In this document: piece by piece, positions 40,454 to 48,106 of the stretch
Position numbering within the stretch: the stretch's first letter is position 1
Layout of the letters: every line of letters begins with the position of its first letter
Origin: Acidovorax sp. Root219
Lineage (GTDB): Bacteria > Pseudomonadota > Gammaproteobacteria > Burkholderiales > Burkholderiaceae_C
Direction: 5' to 3'
NCBI RefSeq assembly: GCF_001428665.1
Contig: NZ_LMIJ01000005.1
Coordinates: 16,994 to 80,993 of the forward strand
Length of the DNA stretch: 64,000 nt
Translations under genes and position numbers: made by a program
Notes under the pieces: generated by a model
The model's database searches: none
What the model saw: the letters and a program-made list of their open reading frames with translations, nothing else
What the model was told of the DNA's origin: nothing

Positions 40454-41281
40454 TCAGGCCTGTGCGTGGCAGCAGCCGCCGGCCGTGGCCACGGCGGTGG
40501 TCGCCGTTGCCGCCAGCGGCGATGGCGCGGGCTGGAAGGGCACGGCGCCTTCGTAGCGGTCGTGGTGACGCACCCAGTCCATCGTGTACTCGGGGTTGGG
40601 CTCGTTGCGGCCTGTGGGGGTCAGGTCGATCAGGGGGTAGGCGCCCATCATCACCTCGACCCCGCGGCCGTAGGTGGAGTAGGTGTGGAACACGTCCGCA
40701 CCCTCGCCCGGCTCCTTGTGGAACACGCTGATGCCCGGCGCCTCTTCGGCCGGAAAGCGCTGCACCGTGTAGTTGTAGGGCACCTCGCCACGCGCCACCT
40801 GCTCGGTGCTGAAGCTCACGCCATAGTCGTGGTTGAAGTCGCTGCCGTGCGATGACACCCAGTGAAAACGCCAGCCCATGCGCTGGCGAAAACGCTCGAT
40901 CTGCGGGAGCGGCGCGCGCGAAACCACCACCAGGGTGATGTCACGGTGGGCCAGGTGGATGTTCATGCCGTCGATGTGATCGGCCATGTACGAGCAGCTC
41001 GGGCAGCCTTGCTCCCAGCCGGGGCCGAACATGAAGTGCTGCACCAGCAGCTGGCGCCGGCCGTCGAACAGGTCGGCCAGCGTGCGCGGGCCGGTGATGG
41101 TGTCGAACAGGTAGGGCTTGTCCACCCGCACCCAGGGCAGCGCGCGGCGCTCAGCGGCGATCTGGTCCTGCTGGCGCGAGAGTTCTTTTTCGCGCAGCAG
41201 CAGGGCCTGGCGCGCGGCCAGCCAATCGCTGCGCGGAACGACGGGGTGGTGGAGTGAGGGGTTGTGGATGGCGGTGGTCAT
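40454..41281 (-). CDS. DUF899 thioredoxin-like protein
   Basis: A 275-residue protein with a long N-terminal part (DWLAARQALLLREKELSRQQD), then LLVQHFMFGPGWEQGCPSCS, the DUF899 Cys pair, and WVSSHGSDFNHDYGVSF. The fold is thioredoxin-like; the reaction is unknown. The C terminus is extended by a GGCCH tail with a Cys pair, as in metal or thiol sites. It forms an operon with the beta-propeller gene upstream (130 bp) and the membrane protein gene downstream (20 bp). Confidence 0.92.
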   Translation of the reverse strand: MTTAIHNPSLHHPVVPRSDWLAARQALLLREKELSRQQDQIAAERRALPWVRVDKPYLFDTITGPRTLADLFDGRRQLLVQHFMFGPGWEQGCPSCSYMADHIDGMNIHLAHRDITLVVVSRAPLPQIERFRQRMGWRFHWVSSHGSDFNHDYGVSFSTEQVARGEVPYNYTVQRFPAEEAPGISVFHKEPGEGADVFHTYSTYGRGVEVMMGAYPLIDLTPTGRNEPNPEYTMDWVRHHDRYEGAVPFQPAPSPLAATATTAVATAGGCCHAQA

Positions 41282-41411
41282 GCGGTGCTCCTTTGGGGGT
41301 TGTCAAACAGGGCACGCCCATGCGGCGGCTTCAACCGCCGCCTGGGGAAGCGGTTGTTGCACAGGGCGTTGGGTGGGTGGGAGATGGCGGGTGCTGACCA
41401 CCCGCCGGGCA

Positions 41412-42110
41412 TCAGGCCCGCGCGGTCTTGGGCCGGCGAACCGCGCGAACCTTGCCGCTCTCGCCGCCACCGGCATAGAACAGACCGGCGCCGTCGGATT
41501 CGAGCCCGCTCACGCCCATGCCGGCCGGCATTTCCAGGCGCTCGATCACGGCGCCGCTGGCGGGGTCGATGCGGCGGATGTCGCTGGCATCACCCTCCCA
41601 GGTGCCGTGCCACAGCTCGCCATCGACCCAGGTCACACCGGTCACGAAGGCGTTGGATTCGATGGTGCGGCGAATCGCCCCCGTGGCGGGGTCGATCTGG
41701 TGGATCTTGCGGTCGCGGTACTGGCCCACCCACAGGCTGCCCTCGGCCCAAGTCAGGCCCGAGTCGGCGCCCTTGCCCGGCGCGGGGATGGAGGCAACCA
41801 CAGCGCCCGTGGCCGGGTCGATCTTGTCGATGCGCGACTCTGCGATCTGGTACAGGTGATTGCCGTCGAACGCGGTGCCCGCATCGCAGGGAACGCCCAG
41901 CGTGTGCGTGGTCTCGCCGCTGGCAGGGTCGAAGGCCACCAAGCTGGCGCCTGTGGCGGCCCATACGCGCTGGCCGTCGTGCGTGACGCCGGCCACGGTG
42001 CGGGCGCCGGCAAAGGGGCCGTATTCACTAACGATCTCGGCGGGACGGGCGGGGACACCGGTCGGTGCAATGCGGCTGGCGCTGTCGGGGCTGCAGGTGG
42101 TGATTGGCAT
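41412..42110 (-). CDS. Beta-propeller protein (glutamine-cyclotransferase/SMP-30-like)
   Basis: A 232-residue protein made of about five repeats of a propeller blade, seen in VWAATGASLVAFDPASGETTH, LYQIAESRIDKIDPATGAVV, LWVGQYRDRKIHQIDPATGA and LWHGTWEGDASDIRRIDPAS. Each has an Asp-Pro-Ala turn. It has no signal peptide, so it is cytoplasmic. It lies in the operon behind the regulator at 42162-43457. Function unknown. Confidence 0.82.
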   Translation of the reverse strand: MPITTCSPDSASRIAPTGVPARPAEIVSEYGPFAGARTVAGVTHDGQRVWAATGASLVAFDPASGETTHTLGVPCDAGTAFDGNHLYQIAESRIDKIDPATGAVVASIPAPGKGADSGLTWAEGSLWVGQYRDRKIHQIDPATGAIRRTIESNAFVTGVTWVDGELWHGTWEGDASDIRRIDPASGAVIERLEMPAGMGVSGLESDGAGLFYAGGGESGKVRAVRRPKTARA

Positions 42111-42161
42111 GGAGTGCTCCGTGTTGGTTCGACCCCGGCTCGGGAGGTCGATGGGTGAACT

Positions 42162-43457
42162 CTATTCAAATGACAGCGCAGCGGGGAGTAACAAGATTGG
42201 CGTGAATCCTGCCAGGGGCGGTGCCAGCCAGCGCTGCGCACGCGCCTGGCCGATGGAGCGCACGCGGCCCTGCTCCTGCAGCTCGGCCAGGGCGCGCTGA
42301 ACGGTGCGCTGGCTGTTGCCCAGCGCCAGCGCCAGGGCCGAGGTGGACCAAGCCGCGCCATCCGCCAGCAGGGCCAGCAGCGAGGCCTGCTCGCCCGCGA
42401 TGGGCGGCGCCAGCACCACCACCGCGCGCCCGCCATCACGCCCATCCAGGGGCCGCAGCGCAAAGCCGCGCGCCGTGGCCTCGATGCGGGCCCAGGGCTT
42501 GACCAGTGCGCGCAGGCGGCCCAGCTCCACGCGCAGCCGGGCGCGGTGGGTGTCGTCGGGGTGCCGGGTGCGAAAGGCGCTGGCGATCAGCGCGTCGCGC
42601 TCGGCATCGCCGGGCCAGGCCTGGGCCAGATCGTAGGCGAGAGCGAACAGGATGGGCCGGCGCGCAAGGGACAGCCAGGTGGGGGCGGCACCGCTGCCCT
42701 CCTGCGCCCCCACCCATCCCGATCCCAGCCGGTGCCGGCAGGCATCGACCACCAGCACCTCCGAGGCCAGCAGCGCCGCGACGTCGTCCAGGCGCAGCAA
42801 CTGCTCGCGCGCCACGCCGCCGCCATCGCCCTCGCTTGGCAGCAGGCGCCGCGCGGCGGGGCGCTGCAGCGCGGCCAGGGCCTCGTCGACCTCGGCCAGC
42901 AGCGCAGGCACGCGGGCGCGCGCTGCCGCTTCGCGCGCCTGGGCCAGCGCATCGCGCGCCGCGGCCACGCGCAGCGAGCGCAGGGCCAGTTCGGCCAGCG
43001 TGAGCCCCGCCACCGCCGCCAGCGCGGGCGGCATGCCTGGCTCCTGCAGGTCGATGGTGGCCAGCAGGGCCGCGGCTTCGCCCAGCCGGCCCATCAGCAG
43101 CCATTGGCGCGCAGCGATGAGCCTTGCCTGCAGTGCGTTGGCCCGGTCGCCGCGCACCGCCAGCGCCGCCGCAGCGGCCACCAGGGCATGCGGCGGGCCG
43201 TTCAGGTCGCGCTGGGCCAGGGCCACCTCGGCCTCGGCCACCACGCAGCGGGCGCGGGCCAGTTCCTCGTGCGCGCCAAACCCCTTGGCCGCGCGGCGCA
43301 GCAGCTCGCGCGCCCGGGGGTGCTCGCCCAGCTGCGCCATGGCAATGCCGCGCAGCGCCAGCGCAGGCGGGTCATCGCGCAGGGCCACCCGCTGCAGGGC
43401 GCCCAGCGCATCGCCGGCGGCAAGCGCACGGGCGGCGGCGGTGATGAGCGAATCCAT
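42162..43457 (-). CDS. TPR-type regulator with a C-terminal helix-turn-helix
   Basis: A 431-residue protein, Ala- and Arg-rich. The N-terminal two thirds are helical repeats (LRGIAMAQLGEHPRARELLRR and ALQARLIAARQWLLMGRLGE). The C-terminal part holds a winged helix-turn-helix (LLALLADGAAWSTSALALALG, then NSQRTVQRALAELQEQGRVR). It probably senses a signal through the repeat region and controls the operon it heads (41412-39861). The divergent MarR gene and two GTTTC-N4-GAAAC sites lie upstream. Confidence 0.8.
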   Translation of the reverse strand: MDSLITAAARALAAGDALGALQRVALRDDPPALALRGIAMAQLGEHPRARELLRRAAKGFGAHEELARARCVVAEAEVALAQRDLNGPPHALVAAAAALAVRGDRANALQARLIAARQWLLMGRLGEAAALLATIDLQEPGMPPALAAVAGLTLAELALRSLRVAAARDALAQAREAAARARVPALLAEVDEALAALQRPAARRLLPSEGDGGGVAREQLLRLDDVAALLASEVLVVDACRHRLGSGWVGAQEGSGAAPTWLSLARRPILFALAYDLAQAWPGDAERDALIASAFRTRHPDDTHRARLRVELGRLRALVKPWARIEATARGFALRPLDGRDGGRAVVVLAPPIAGEQASLLALLADGAAWSTSALALALGNSQRTVQRALAELQEQGRVRSIGQARAQRWLAPPLAGFTPILLLPAALSFE

Positions 43458-43491
43458 GGGATGGCAGGCTACACGACTGCGGCACTTGCAA

Positions 43492-43544
43492 TTTGTTTCT
43501 TGGGAAACTATATTTCAGCCACAGATAGTTTCCGCAGAAACAAA
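43492..43544. promoter_or_regulatory. Two GTTTC-N4-GAAAC operators between the MarR gene and the operon regulator
   Basis: GTTTCttggGAAAC at 43495-43508 and GTTTCcgcaGAAAC at 43528-43541 are each perfect inverted repeats. Together they form a larger mirror pair (TTTGTTTC and GAAACAAA ends, with AAACTAT and ATAGTTT inside). Centres are 33 bp apart, about three helical turns. The second lies just before the MarR start at 43547. They are the likely MarR binding sites and would control both divergent genes. Confidence 0.78.
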
Positions 43545-43546
43545 AC

Positions 43547-44026
43547 ATGAAGAAAAACCCATCGCCCCACCCCAGCCCGCTCGAAGCCCACCTGGGCTAC
43601 TGGCTGCGCTTTGTCTCCAACCAGGTGTCGGCCGGGTTCCAGCAGGCGGTGGAGGCATCGGGCGTGTCCGTCACCGACTGGGTGGCGCTGCGCACGCTGT
43701 TCGATGCGGACGGTGCCGACAACCCCGCCACGCACGCCACGCTGACCCAGGCCCTGGGCATGACCAAGGGCGCCGCCTCCAAGGTCGTGGCCCGGCTGGA
43801 GGACAAGGGCCTGGTGGCGCGCGCGGGCGCGCCAACGGACGCGCGCAGCCACACCCTGTCACTCACGCCCACCGGCCGCGCCCTGGTGCCCGTGCTGGCC
43901 GCCAAGGCCGATGCCAACGACGAACAGTTCTTCGGCCACCTGCCCGCAGCCGAGCGCCAGCGGCTGGCGCGCCTGCTGCAGGAGATGGTGCGCCTGCACC
44001 AGTGGCAGGAAGTGCCGCGCAGTTGA
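43547..44026 (+). CDS. MarR-family repressor
   Basis: A 159-residue regulator with the winged helix-turn-helix: VSVTDWVALRTLFDADG, then TLTQALGMTKGAASKVVARLE and the wing TDARSHTLSLTPTGRAL. Two palindromic sites lie upstream, the second overlapping its ribosome-binding region. It is divergent from the regulator-led operon at 43457-39861, which it probably represses. Downstream, 29 bp away, is the DUF1398 gene on the same strand. Confidence 0.93.
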   Translation: MKKNPSPHPSPLEAHLGYWLRFVSNQVSAGFQQAVEASGVSVTDWVALRTLFDADGADNPATHATLTQALGMTKGAASKVVARLEDKGLVARAGAPTDARSHTLSLTPTGRALVPVLAAKADANDEQFFGHLPAAERQRLARLLQEMVRLHQWQEVPRS

Positions 44027-44055
44027 ATCCGAGACCTCATCCCAGAAAGATGCCC

Positions 44056-44457
44056 ATGAACGAAACGACCATCGCCACCATCGAACGCTGCGCCCAATCA
44101 TCCAAGGACGGCACGGCCCATTTCGGCGCCATCGTGCTGGCCCTGAGCGAGGCCGGCGTGGAGGCGTATTTTGCCGACTACCGCAGCAACGCGACCACCT
44201 ACTACCTGCCCAGCGGTGAGACACATGCCGTGGCCCTGCCTCCGCCTGCCACGCCCATCGCACAGGGCTTCGACGCGGCAGGCGTGCAGGCCGCCATCCG
44301 TGGCGCGCAGCGCGGCGAGGTGATGTACCCCGAGTTCCTTGAGCTCTCCCGCGCAGCGGGTTGTGTGGGCTACATGGTGTGGCTGGCGGGGCGGCATGTG
44401 AGCTACTTCGGCCGCAAGGGGGAGGTGCATGTGGAGCGGTTTCCCGACTCCCCCTGA
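44056..44457 (+). CDS. DUF1398 family protein (YbcV-like)
   Basis: A 133-residue protein with FGAIVLALSEAGVEAYFADY, then TTYYLPSGETHAVALPPPAT and CVGYMVWLAGRHVSYFGRKG, the DUF1398 pattern. It is cytoplasmic and its function is unknown. ATG codons at 44050 and 44056 are both in frame; 44056 fits the family start (MNETT) and has AGAAAG upstream. It is downstream of the MarR gene and may be co-transcribed. Confidence 0.85.
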   Translation: MNETTIATIERCAQSSKDGTAHFGAIVLALSEAGVEAYFADYRSNATTYYLPSGETHAVALPPPATPIAQGFDAAGVQAAIRGAQRGEVMYPEFLELSRAAGCVGYMVWLAGRHVSYFGRKGEVHVERFPDSP

Positions 44458-44472
44458 ACGCAACCAATACCC

Positions 44473-44856
44473 TCACGCGGCTGCAATGGCCTCGATCTCC
44501 AACAGCCACTCCTCGTCATATATGCCGGCGATGATGACCGTGAGCGCTGGTGCATGGCTCCCCAGCGCGCGCCGCCGCGCCTCGCCATTCTCATCGGCGT
44601 ATTGGCGTGATGAGAGAAATGTGGTCACCTTGACCAGGTTGGCCACGCCCAGGCCTGCGGCATCGAGCTGGGCCAGGATATTGGCCCACACCAGGTCGGC
44701 CTGCTCGGCGAAGGCGGCGGGCACGACACCGGCCCGGTCGACCGGAATCTGGCCGCTGATGTACAGCCAGCGCGTGGCGCCCCGCACGTCCAGGGCCTGG
44801 GAGTAGCCACCGGAGGGTCCAGGGGCCAATGAGGAGTTGACGGGGGTGGATTGCAT
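44473..44856 (-). CDS. RidA-family protein
   Basis: A 127-residue Rid protein with YSQALDVRGATRWLYISGQI, then AEQADLVWANILAQLDAAG, VKVTTFLSSRQY and ALTVIIAGIYDEEWLLEIEA. The conserved Arg of imine-deaminating RidA is replaced in this C-terminal region (a hydrophobic and Tyr-Asp run), so it belongs to one of the other Rid groups. It lies 27 bp downstream of the VOC protein gene on the same strand and is likely co-transcribed with it. Confidence 0.9.
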   Translation of the reverse strand: MQSTPVNSSLAPGPSGGYSQALDVRGATRWLYISGQIPVDRAGVVPAAFAEQADLVWANILAQLDAAGLGVANLVKVTTFLSSRQYADENGEARRRALGSHAPALTVIIAGIYDEEWLLEIEAIAAA

Positions 44857-44883
44857 GGGCAGGTCTCCAGAGTGCAGAACAGC

Positions 44884-45279
44884 TTACGCAGCCTGTGCAG
44901 GGGGAGCCATGGGCTGCGAGAAGATATTCACCAAACTTCCATCTGGATCGCGCAGCAAGGCCGAGCGGTTGCCCCAGGGCATCACCGTGGGCGGCATGAC
45001 GACCTCGGCGCTGGCGTCGCCACGCATGCGTGCCAGTGTGCCATCCACATCGGTCACCTCGAATTCCAGGATGGCCGAGTGGTTCGACGCGGCCGTTGCG
45101 GCGCCCTGGTTGAACAGCTGCACTAGGCGCTCCTCGGAGATCGCCAGCGTGGCGCCTTCGAGCCGCACTTCCGCAAAGCCATCGGCCAGGCGGGTGGCAG
45201 CGGTGCCCGACAGCAGGGTGTAGAACGCGACGAGCGCTTCGAATTGCGTGGTGACGAGGCGGACGGATGCAAACTTCAT
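44884..45279 (-). CDS. VOC/glyoxalase-family protein
   Basis: A 131-residue protein with the vicinal oxygen chelate fold: VRLVTTQFEALVAFYTLLSG at the N terminus, VEVTD-like block ILEFEVTDVDGTLARMRGD in the middle and SALLRDPDGSLVNIFSQP at the end. It resembles glyoxalase/bleomycin-resistance proteins, which use a metal centre. The substrate is unknown. It precedes the RidA gene in the same direction. Confidence 0.92.
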   Translation of the reverse strand: MKFASVRLVTTQFEALVAFYTLLSGTAATRLADGFAEVRLEGATLAISEERLVQLFNQGAATAASNHSAILEFEVTDVDGTLARMRGDASAEVVMPPTVMPWGNRSALLRDPDGSLVNIFSQPMAPPAQAA

Positions 45280-45425
45280 GCGAAGCTCCTTGGGTAAGAA
45301 AAGAAAGGAGCGAGGTTAGAAGGAGGTGCTGCCAGGTTCTGGCAGCATGCTGTGCCCGTTTGCCCGAGCGTGCTGGCGCAGGCCTTCAGCAGCGCCTGGT
45401 GAAGCGCGAGGTCGAGCCCACAGGC

Positions 45426-46304
45426 TCACCCCTCGGAGCGCAGGTACTTCGCCAGAAACCCCAGCACCTGGCGCTCATATGCCCCAGGGCCGTAGGCATG
45501 CAGATCCACATGCCCAGCCCCCTCCACACGCCAGATCTCCTTGGGCCCGGCCGCCGCATTGAAGAGCCGCTCAGTTTCGGCCCAGGTGGTATGCCTGTCC
45601 TGGGCGCCAGAGGCAATGAGCGCGGGCGCCCCAAGGCGGGCGATGCGCTCGATGGGCCGCAGGTCATCGGTCGATACCCCGGCGCGCAGCGGCAGCTGCC
45701 ACAGCAAGGGCCCGGCCAACACCGCGCCCGCAGGGCCCAGCACCGTGGTCAGCCGGTTGGTCACGGCGTCTTCGATGGTGGGGTAAATGGATTCGAGCAC
45801 CACGGCATCCGGCGCAGGGGACGGCAGGGCCAGCACGGTGGCGGCGGCGCCCAGCGAGACACCGATGACCGCGATGCGCTCGCCCGGACTTTCGCGCCGC
45901 AGAAACTCAAGGGCCGCCTTCACCCCTGCCGCCTCGCGCGCGCCAAAGGTGATGCGGTCGCCAGTGCTCTGGCCGTGCGCAGGCAGATCGATCAGCAAGG
46001 CGGCGTAGCCTTCCCGGTTCAGGAACCTGGCGCGGCCCAACATCTGAGTGCGGTCGGCGCGCACGCCGTGGAGCAGCAGCACGGCGCCCCGGCCTCGCTG
46101 GCCCGGTGCAAACCAGCCAGCCACATGGCCGGCAGGGGCGGTGTCGATGCGGACCTCGCGCGCCGAAAAATCTTTCGGTGGCGGGCCTATGGTGCGGGTG
46201 GCAGGATGGCTGAGCCATTCGCCTGCGCACAAGGCTGCACCGACGAAGCCGAGCAACAGCACCAATGCCCACAGGGCAAGTATCCCAACGCGGCGCCCAA
46301 CCAT
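45426..46304 (-). CDS. Membrane-anchored alpha/beta hydrolase
   Basis: A 292-residue hydrolase with an N-terminal membrane segment (RVGILALWALVLLLGFVGAAL) and a soluble alpha/beta domain. AVLLLHGVRADRTQM holds the oxyanion motif, IAVIGVSLGAAATVLAL the nucleophile Ser in GVSLG, and GAQDRHTTW and GAGHVDLHAY the Asp and His. The catalytic domain faces outward or periplasmically and likely cleaves an ester or lipid-type bond. It starts 31 bp downstream of a conserved hypothetical gene. Confidence 0.9.
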   Translation of the reverse strand: MVGRRVGILALWALVLLLGFVGAALCAGEWLSHPATRTIGPPPKDFSAREVRIDTAPAGHVAGWFAPGQRGRGAVLLLHGVRADRTQMLGRARFLNREGYAALLIDLPAHGQSTGDRITFGAREAAGVKAALEFLRRESPGERIAVIGVSLGAAATVLALPSPAPDAVVLESIYPTIEDAVTNRLTTVLGPAGAVLAGPLLWQLPLRAGVSTDDLRPIERIARLGAPALIASGAQDRHTTWAETERLFNAAAGPKEIWRVEGAGHVDLHAYGPGAYERQVLGFLAKYLRSEG

Positions 46305-46335
46305 CACCGGTACGAACAAGTTCTCTGGACGGGCC

Positions 46336-46728
46336 TCAAGTGATCCCCTCCACCGACACATCCTCGAACCCCGGCTCCTGCGCAATGAGCCCATGGAAAA
46401 ACACCAGGCACGGATCGTCGCCAGCCATCTTGGCCTTGCCAAGCACGCGCTCCTTGAGCGAGCGGTGCTTGGTCAGCGACAGCACCCATTCGTGCTTGCC
46501 GTCTTCGCTCTCATTGGCGGCCGCGCCGACCATGTAGGTGCGGCCCTCCCAGCTCACATGCGCGTACCAGCCCCAGTCTTCGGCGTCCGCGTCGGTCATT
46601 TCCAGCTGCGCCGGCACGCGCGTGCGCAGCCATTCGAGCAGCGAATGCCCCCGGATGGGGTTGATGGGGTTGTCAGGCTCCAGCGAGACGTCGAAGAGCC
46701 GGGTGTGGAAGTGGATGGCAGGTTCCAT
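46336..46728 (-). CDS. Conserved hypothetical protein
   Basis: A 130-residue cytoplasmic protein, acidic, with MEPAIHFHTRLFDVSLEPDN, then EDWGWYAHVSWEGRTYMVGA and LGKAKMAGDDPCLVFFHGLI. It has several Trp in one stretch and a regular alpha/beta pattern, but no domain I can name. It is upstream of the hydrolase gene on the same strand and may be co-transcribed. Confidence 0.72.
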   Translation of the reverse strand: MEPAIHFHTRLFDVSLEPDNPINPIRGHSLLEWLRTRVPAQLEMTDADAEDWGWYAHVSWEGRTYMVGAAANESEDGKHEWVLSLTKHRSLKERVLGKAKMAGDDPCLVFFHGLIAQEPGFEDVSVEGIT

Positions 46729-46875
46729 GGGTGGACAAATTGGCAGCAGGACGGGCCAGACACTGTCGTGAGCGTATCACCCGCGTGTGACCTCTCCAAC
46801 CGAATTTTGCCCAGACGCGCAGGCCCAGGGCGGACGAACCTGCGTACCATGCGTCCTGCTGCAGAGCCGATCCGG

Positions 46876-46909
46876 ACGACAACAGCAACAACAACAACAA
46901 CAACAACAC
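46876..46909 (+). repeat. CAA trinucleotide tract upstream of the LuxR gene
   Basis: Seven perfect CAA units at 46886-46906, with imperfect units on either side. It sits 24 bp before the LuxR-type start codon at 46930, just upstream of an AGGAG site. Slippage could change leader length. In the preceding frame it would code for poly-Thr. Confidence 0.75.
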
Positions 46910-46929
46910 TGCAGGAGACAAGTGCCACC

Positions 46930-47973
46930 ATGCAGGCCCACCCCACCACGAGCCCGCCCCAGCCACTGGCAGCCCCGGCCTTCGCGCCTCTGCGCGCGCT
47001 GAGCGCCAGCCTGCTGCAACTGGCCAACGTGGCGCGCACCACGCCACCCCAGGCCATGCTGCAGGAGGCACTCGACATCCTGCGCACCTCCCTGGTCGGG
47101 TTCGACACAGCCTGGTGGGGCGAGGTGTCGGCCGGCCATGCCGATGCGCCGCCGCGCAACTGGTTGCATGGCAGCATCGGCCTGTCCAAAAGCTTTGCCA
47201 CAGAGTGGAATGCGCTGGCCATGGCCGATGCGTTTGCGCAGCAGTCCATGGACCGGCTGGGCGTGGTGATCCGCGAGAGCGCCGACGATATGCCCGATCT
47301 GCCTGCTGGCGCGATACCGCCGGACATCGAGGCCTTCTGCCGGCGCCACGGGCTGTACCACTGCATGGCGATCACGGTGGCCATGCCGCGCAGCGGGCTG
47401 ATGTTCTTCGTGAGCATGTACCGCGGCCCAGGCCAGCCCAACTTCACCGACCAGGAGGCGGCGCTGTTCGGCGAGTTCGTGCCGCACCTGCTGGGCCACT
47501 GGCAGCACCGGCTGGAGCAGTTGCAGACGGCGCCCGCAGGCAACGGCCCGTGGGACAGCTATGCGCTGGCCGATGGCGCCGGCCAACTGCTCTTCGTGGG
47601 CCTGCGCGTGGGGCTGGCGTTGCAGGCAGCCTACCCGGACTGGTCGGGCACCGCCCTGCCCCCGGCACTGCTGGCGGCACTGCCGGCCACGCTGCCGGGC
47701 AGCCTGCTGGTCGGCAAGGCCTGCCGGCTGCGGCTTGAGGCTTGCGGCCCGCTGCTGGCGATCAGCATGCCATCACCGCACGCCAGCAAGCCGCCGCTGG
47801 CCCCGCGCGAGCTGAGCGCCGCCACGCTGTACGCGCATGGCCATTCGTACAAGGACATTGCTGCCACCTTGGGCCTGACACCGGCCACGGTGCGCACCTA
47901 CCTGCGCAGTGCCTATGCGCAGTTGGGGGTGCGCAACAAGGTGGAACTGGTGGCCGCACTCCGGCGGCAATAG
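46930..47973 (+). CDS. LuxR-type transcriptional regulator
   Basis: A 347-residue regulator. The N-terminal region (about 1-250) has a GAF-like pattern (LYHCMAITVAMPRSGLMFFVS). The C-terminal helix-turn-helix is LSAATLYAHGHSYKDIAATLG, then LTPATVRTYLRSAYAQLGVR. It lacks the autoinducer-binding signature, so it probably responds to another signal. The start at 46930 has AGGAG upstream, 12 bases away. It is 133 bp upstream of the tannase-family esterase gene in the same direction, which is the likely target. Confidence 0.9.
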   Translation: MQAHPTTSPPQPLAAPAFAPLRALSASLLQLANVARTTPPQAMLQEALDILRTSLVGFDTAWWGEVSAGHADAPPRNWLHGSIGLSKSFATEWNALAMADAFAQQSMDRLGVVIRESADDMPDLPAGAIPPDIEAFCRRHGLYHCMAITVAMPRSGLMFFVSMYRGPGQPNFTDQEAALFGEFVPHLLGHWQHRLEQLQTAPAGNGPWDSYALADGAGQLLFVGLRVGLALQAAYPDWSGTALPPALLAALPATLPGSLLVGKACRLRLEACGPLLAISMPSPHASKPPLAPRELSAATLYAHGHSYKDIAATLGLTPATVRTYLRSAYAQLGVRNKVELVAALRRQ

Positions 47974-48106
47974 GCCGCGCGGCTGGCCGGGTGTTTTCCC
48001 TGTCCCTCTGCATTTGCAGAGGCGTCAAAACACCCCCCCGTCCCTATCGTTGCGCCCGGAGCCTCAAGGCTTCGGAAGAACCAAGCAACAACAGGAGACG
48101 CATTCC

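Noticed and set aside
42652..44457. Continuous 601-residue plus-strand frame across the regulator, MarR and DUF1398 genes
   Set aside because: Only its last 133 residues are real (DUF1398 gene at 44056-44457). The earlier part is antisense to the regulator or out of frame with MarR.
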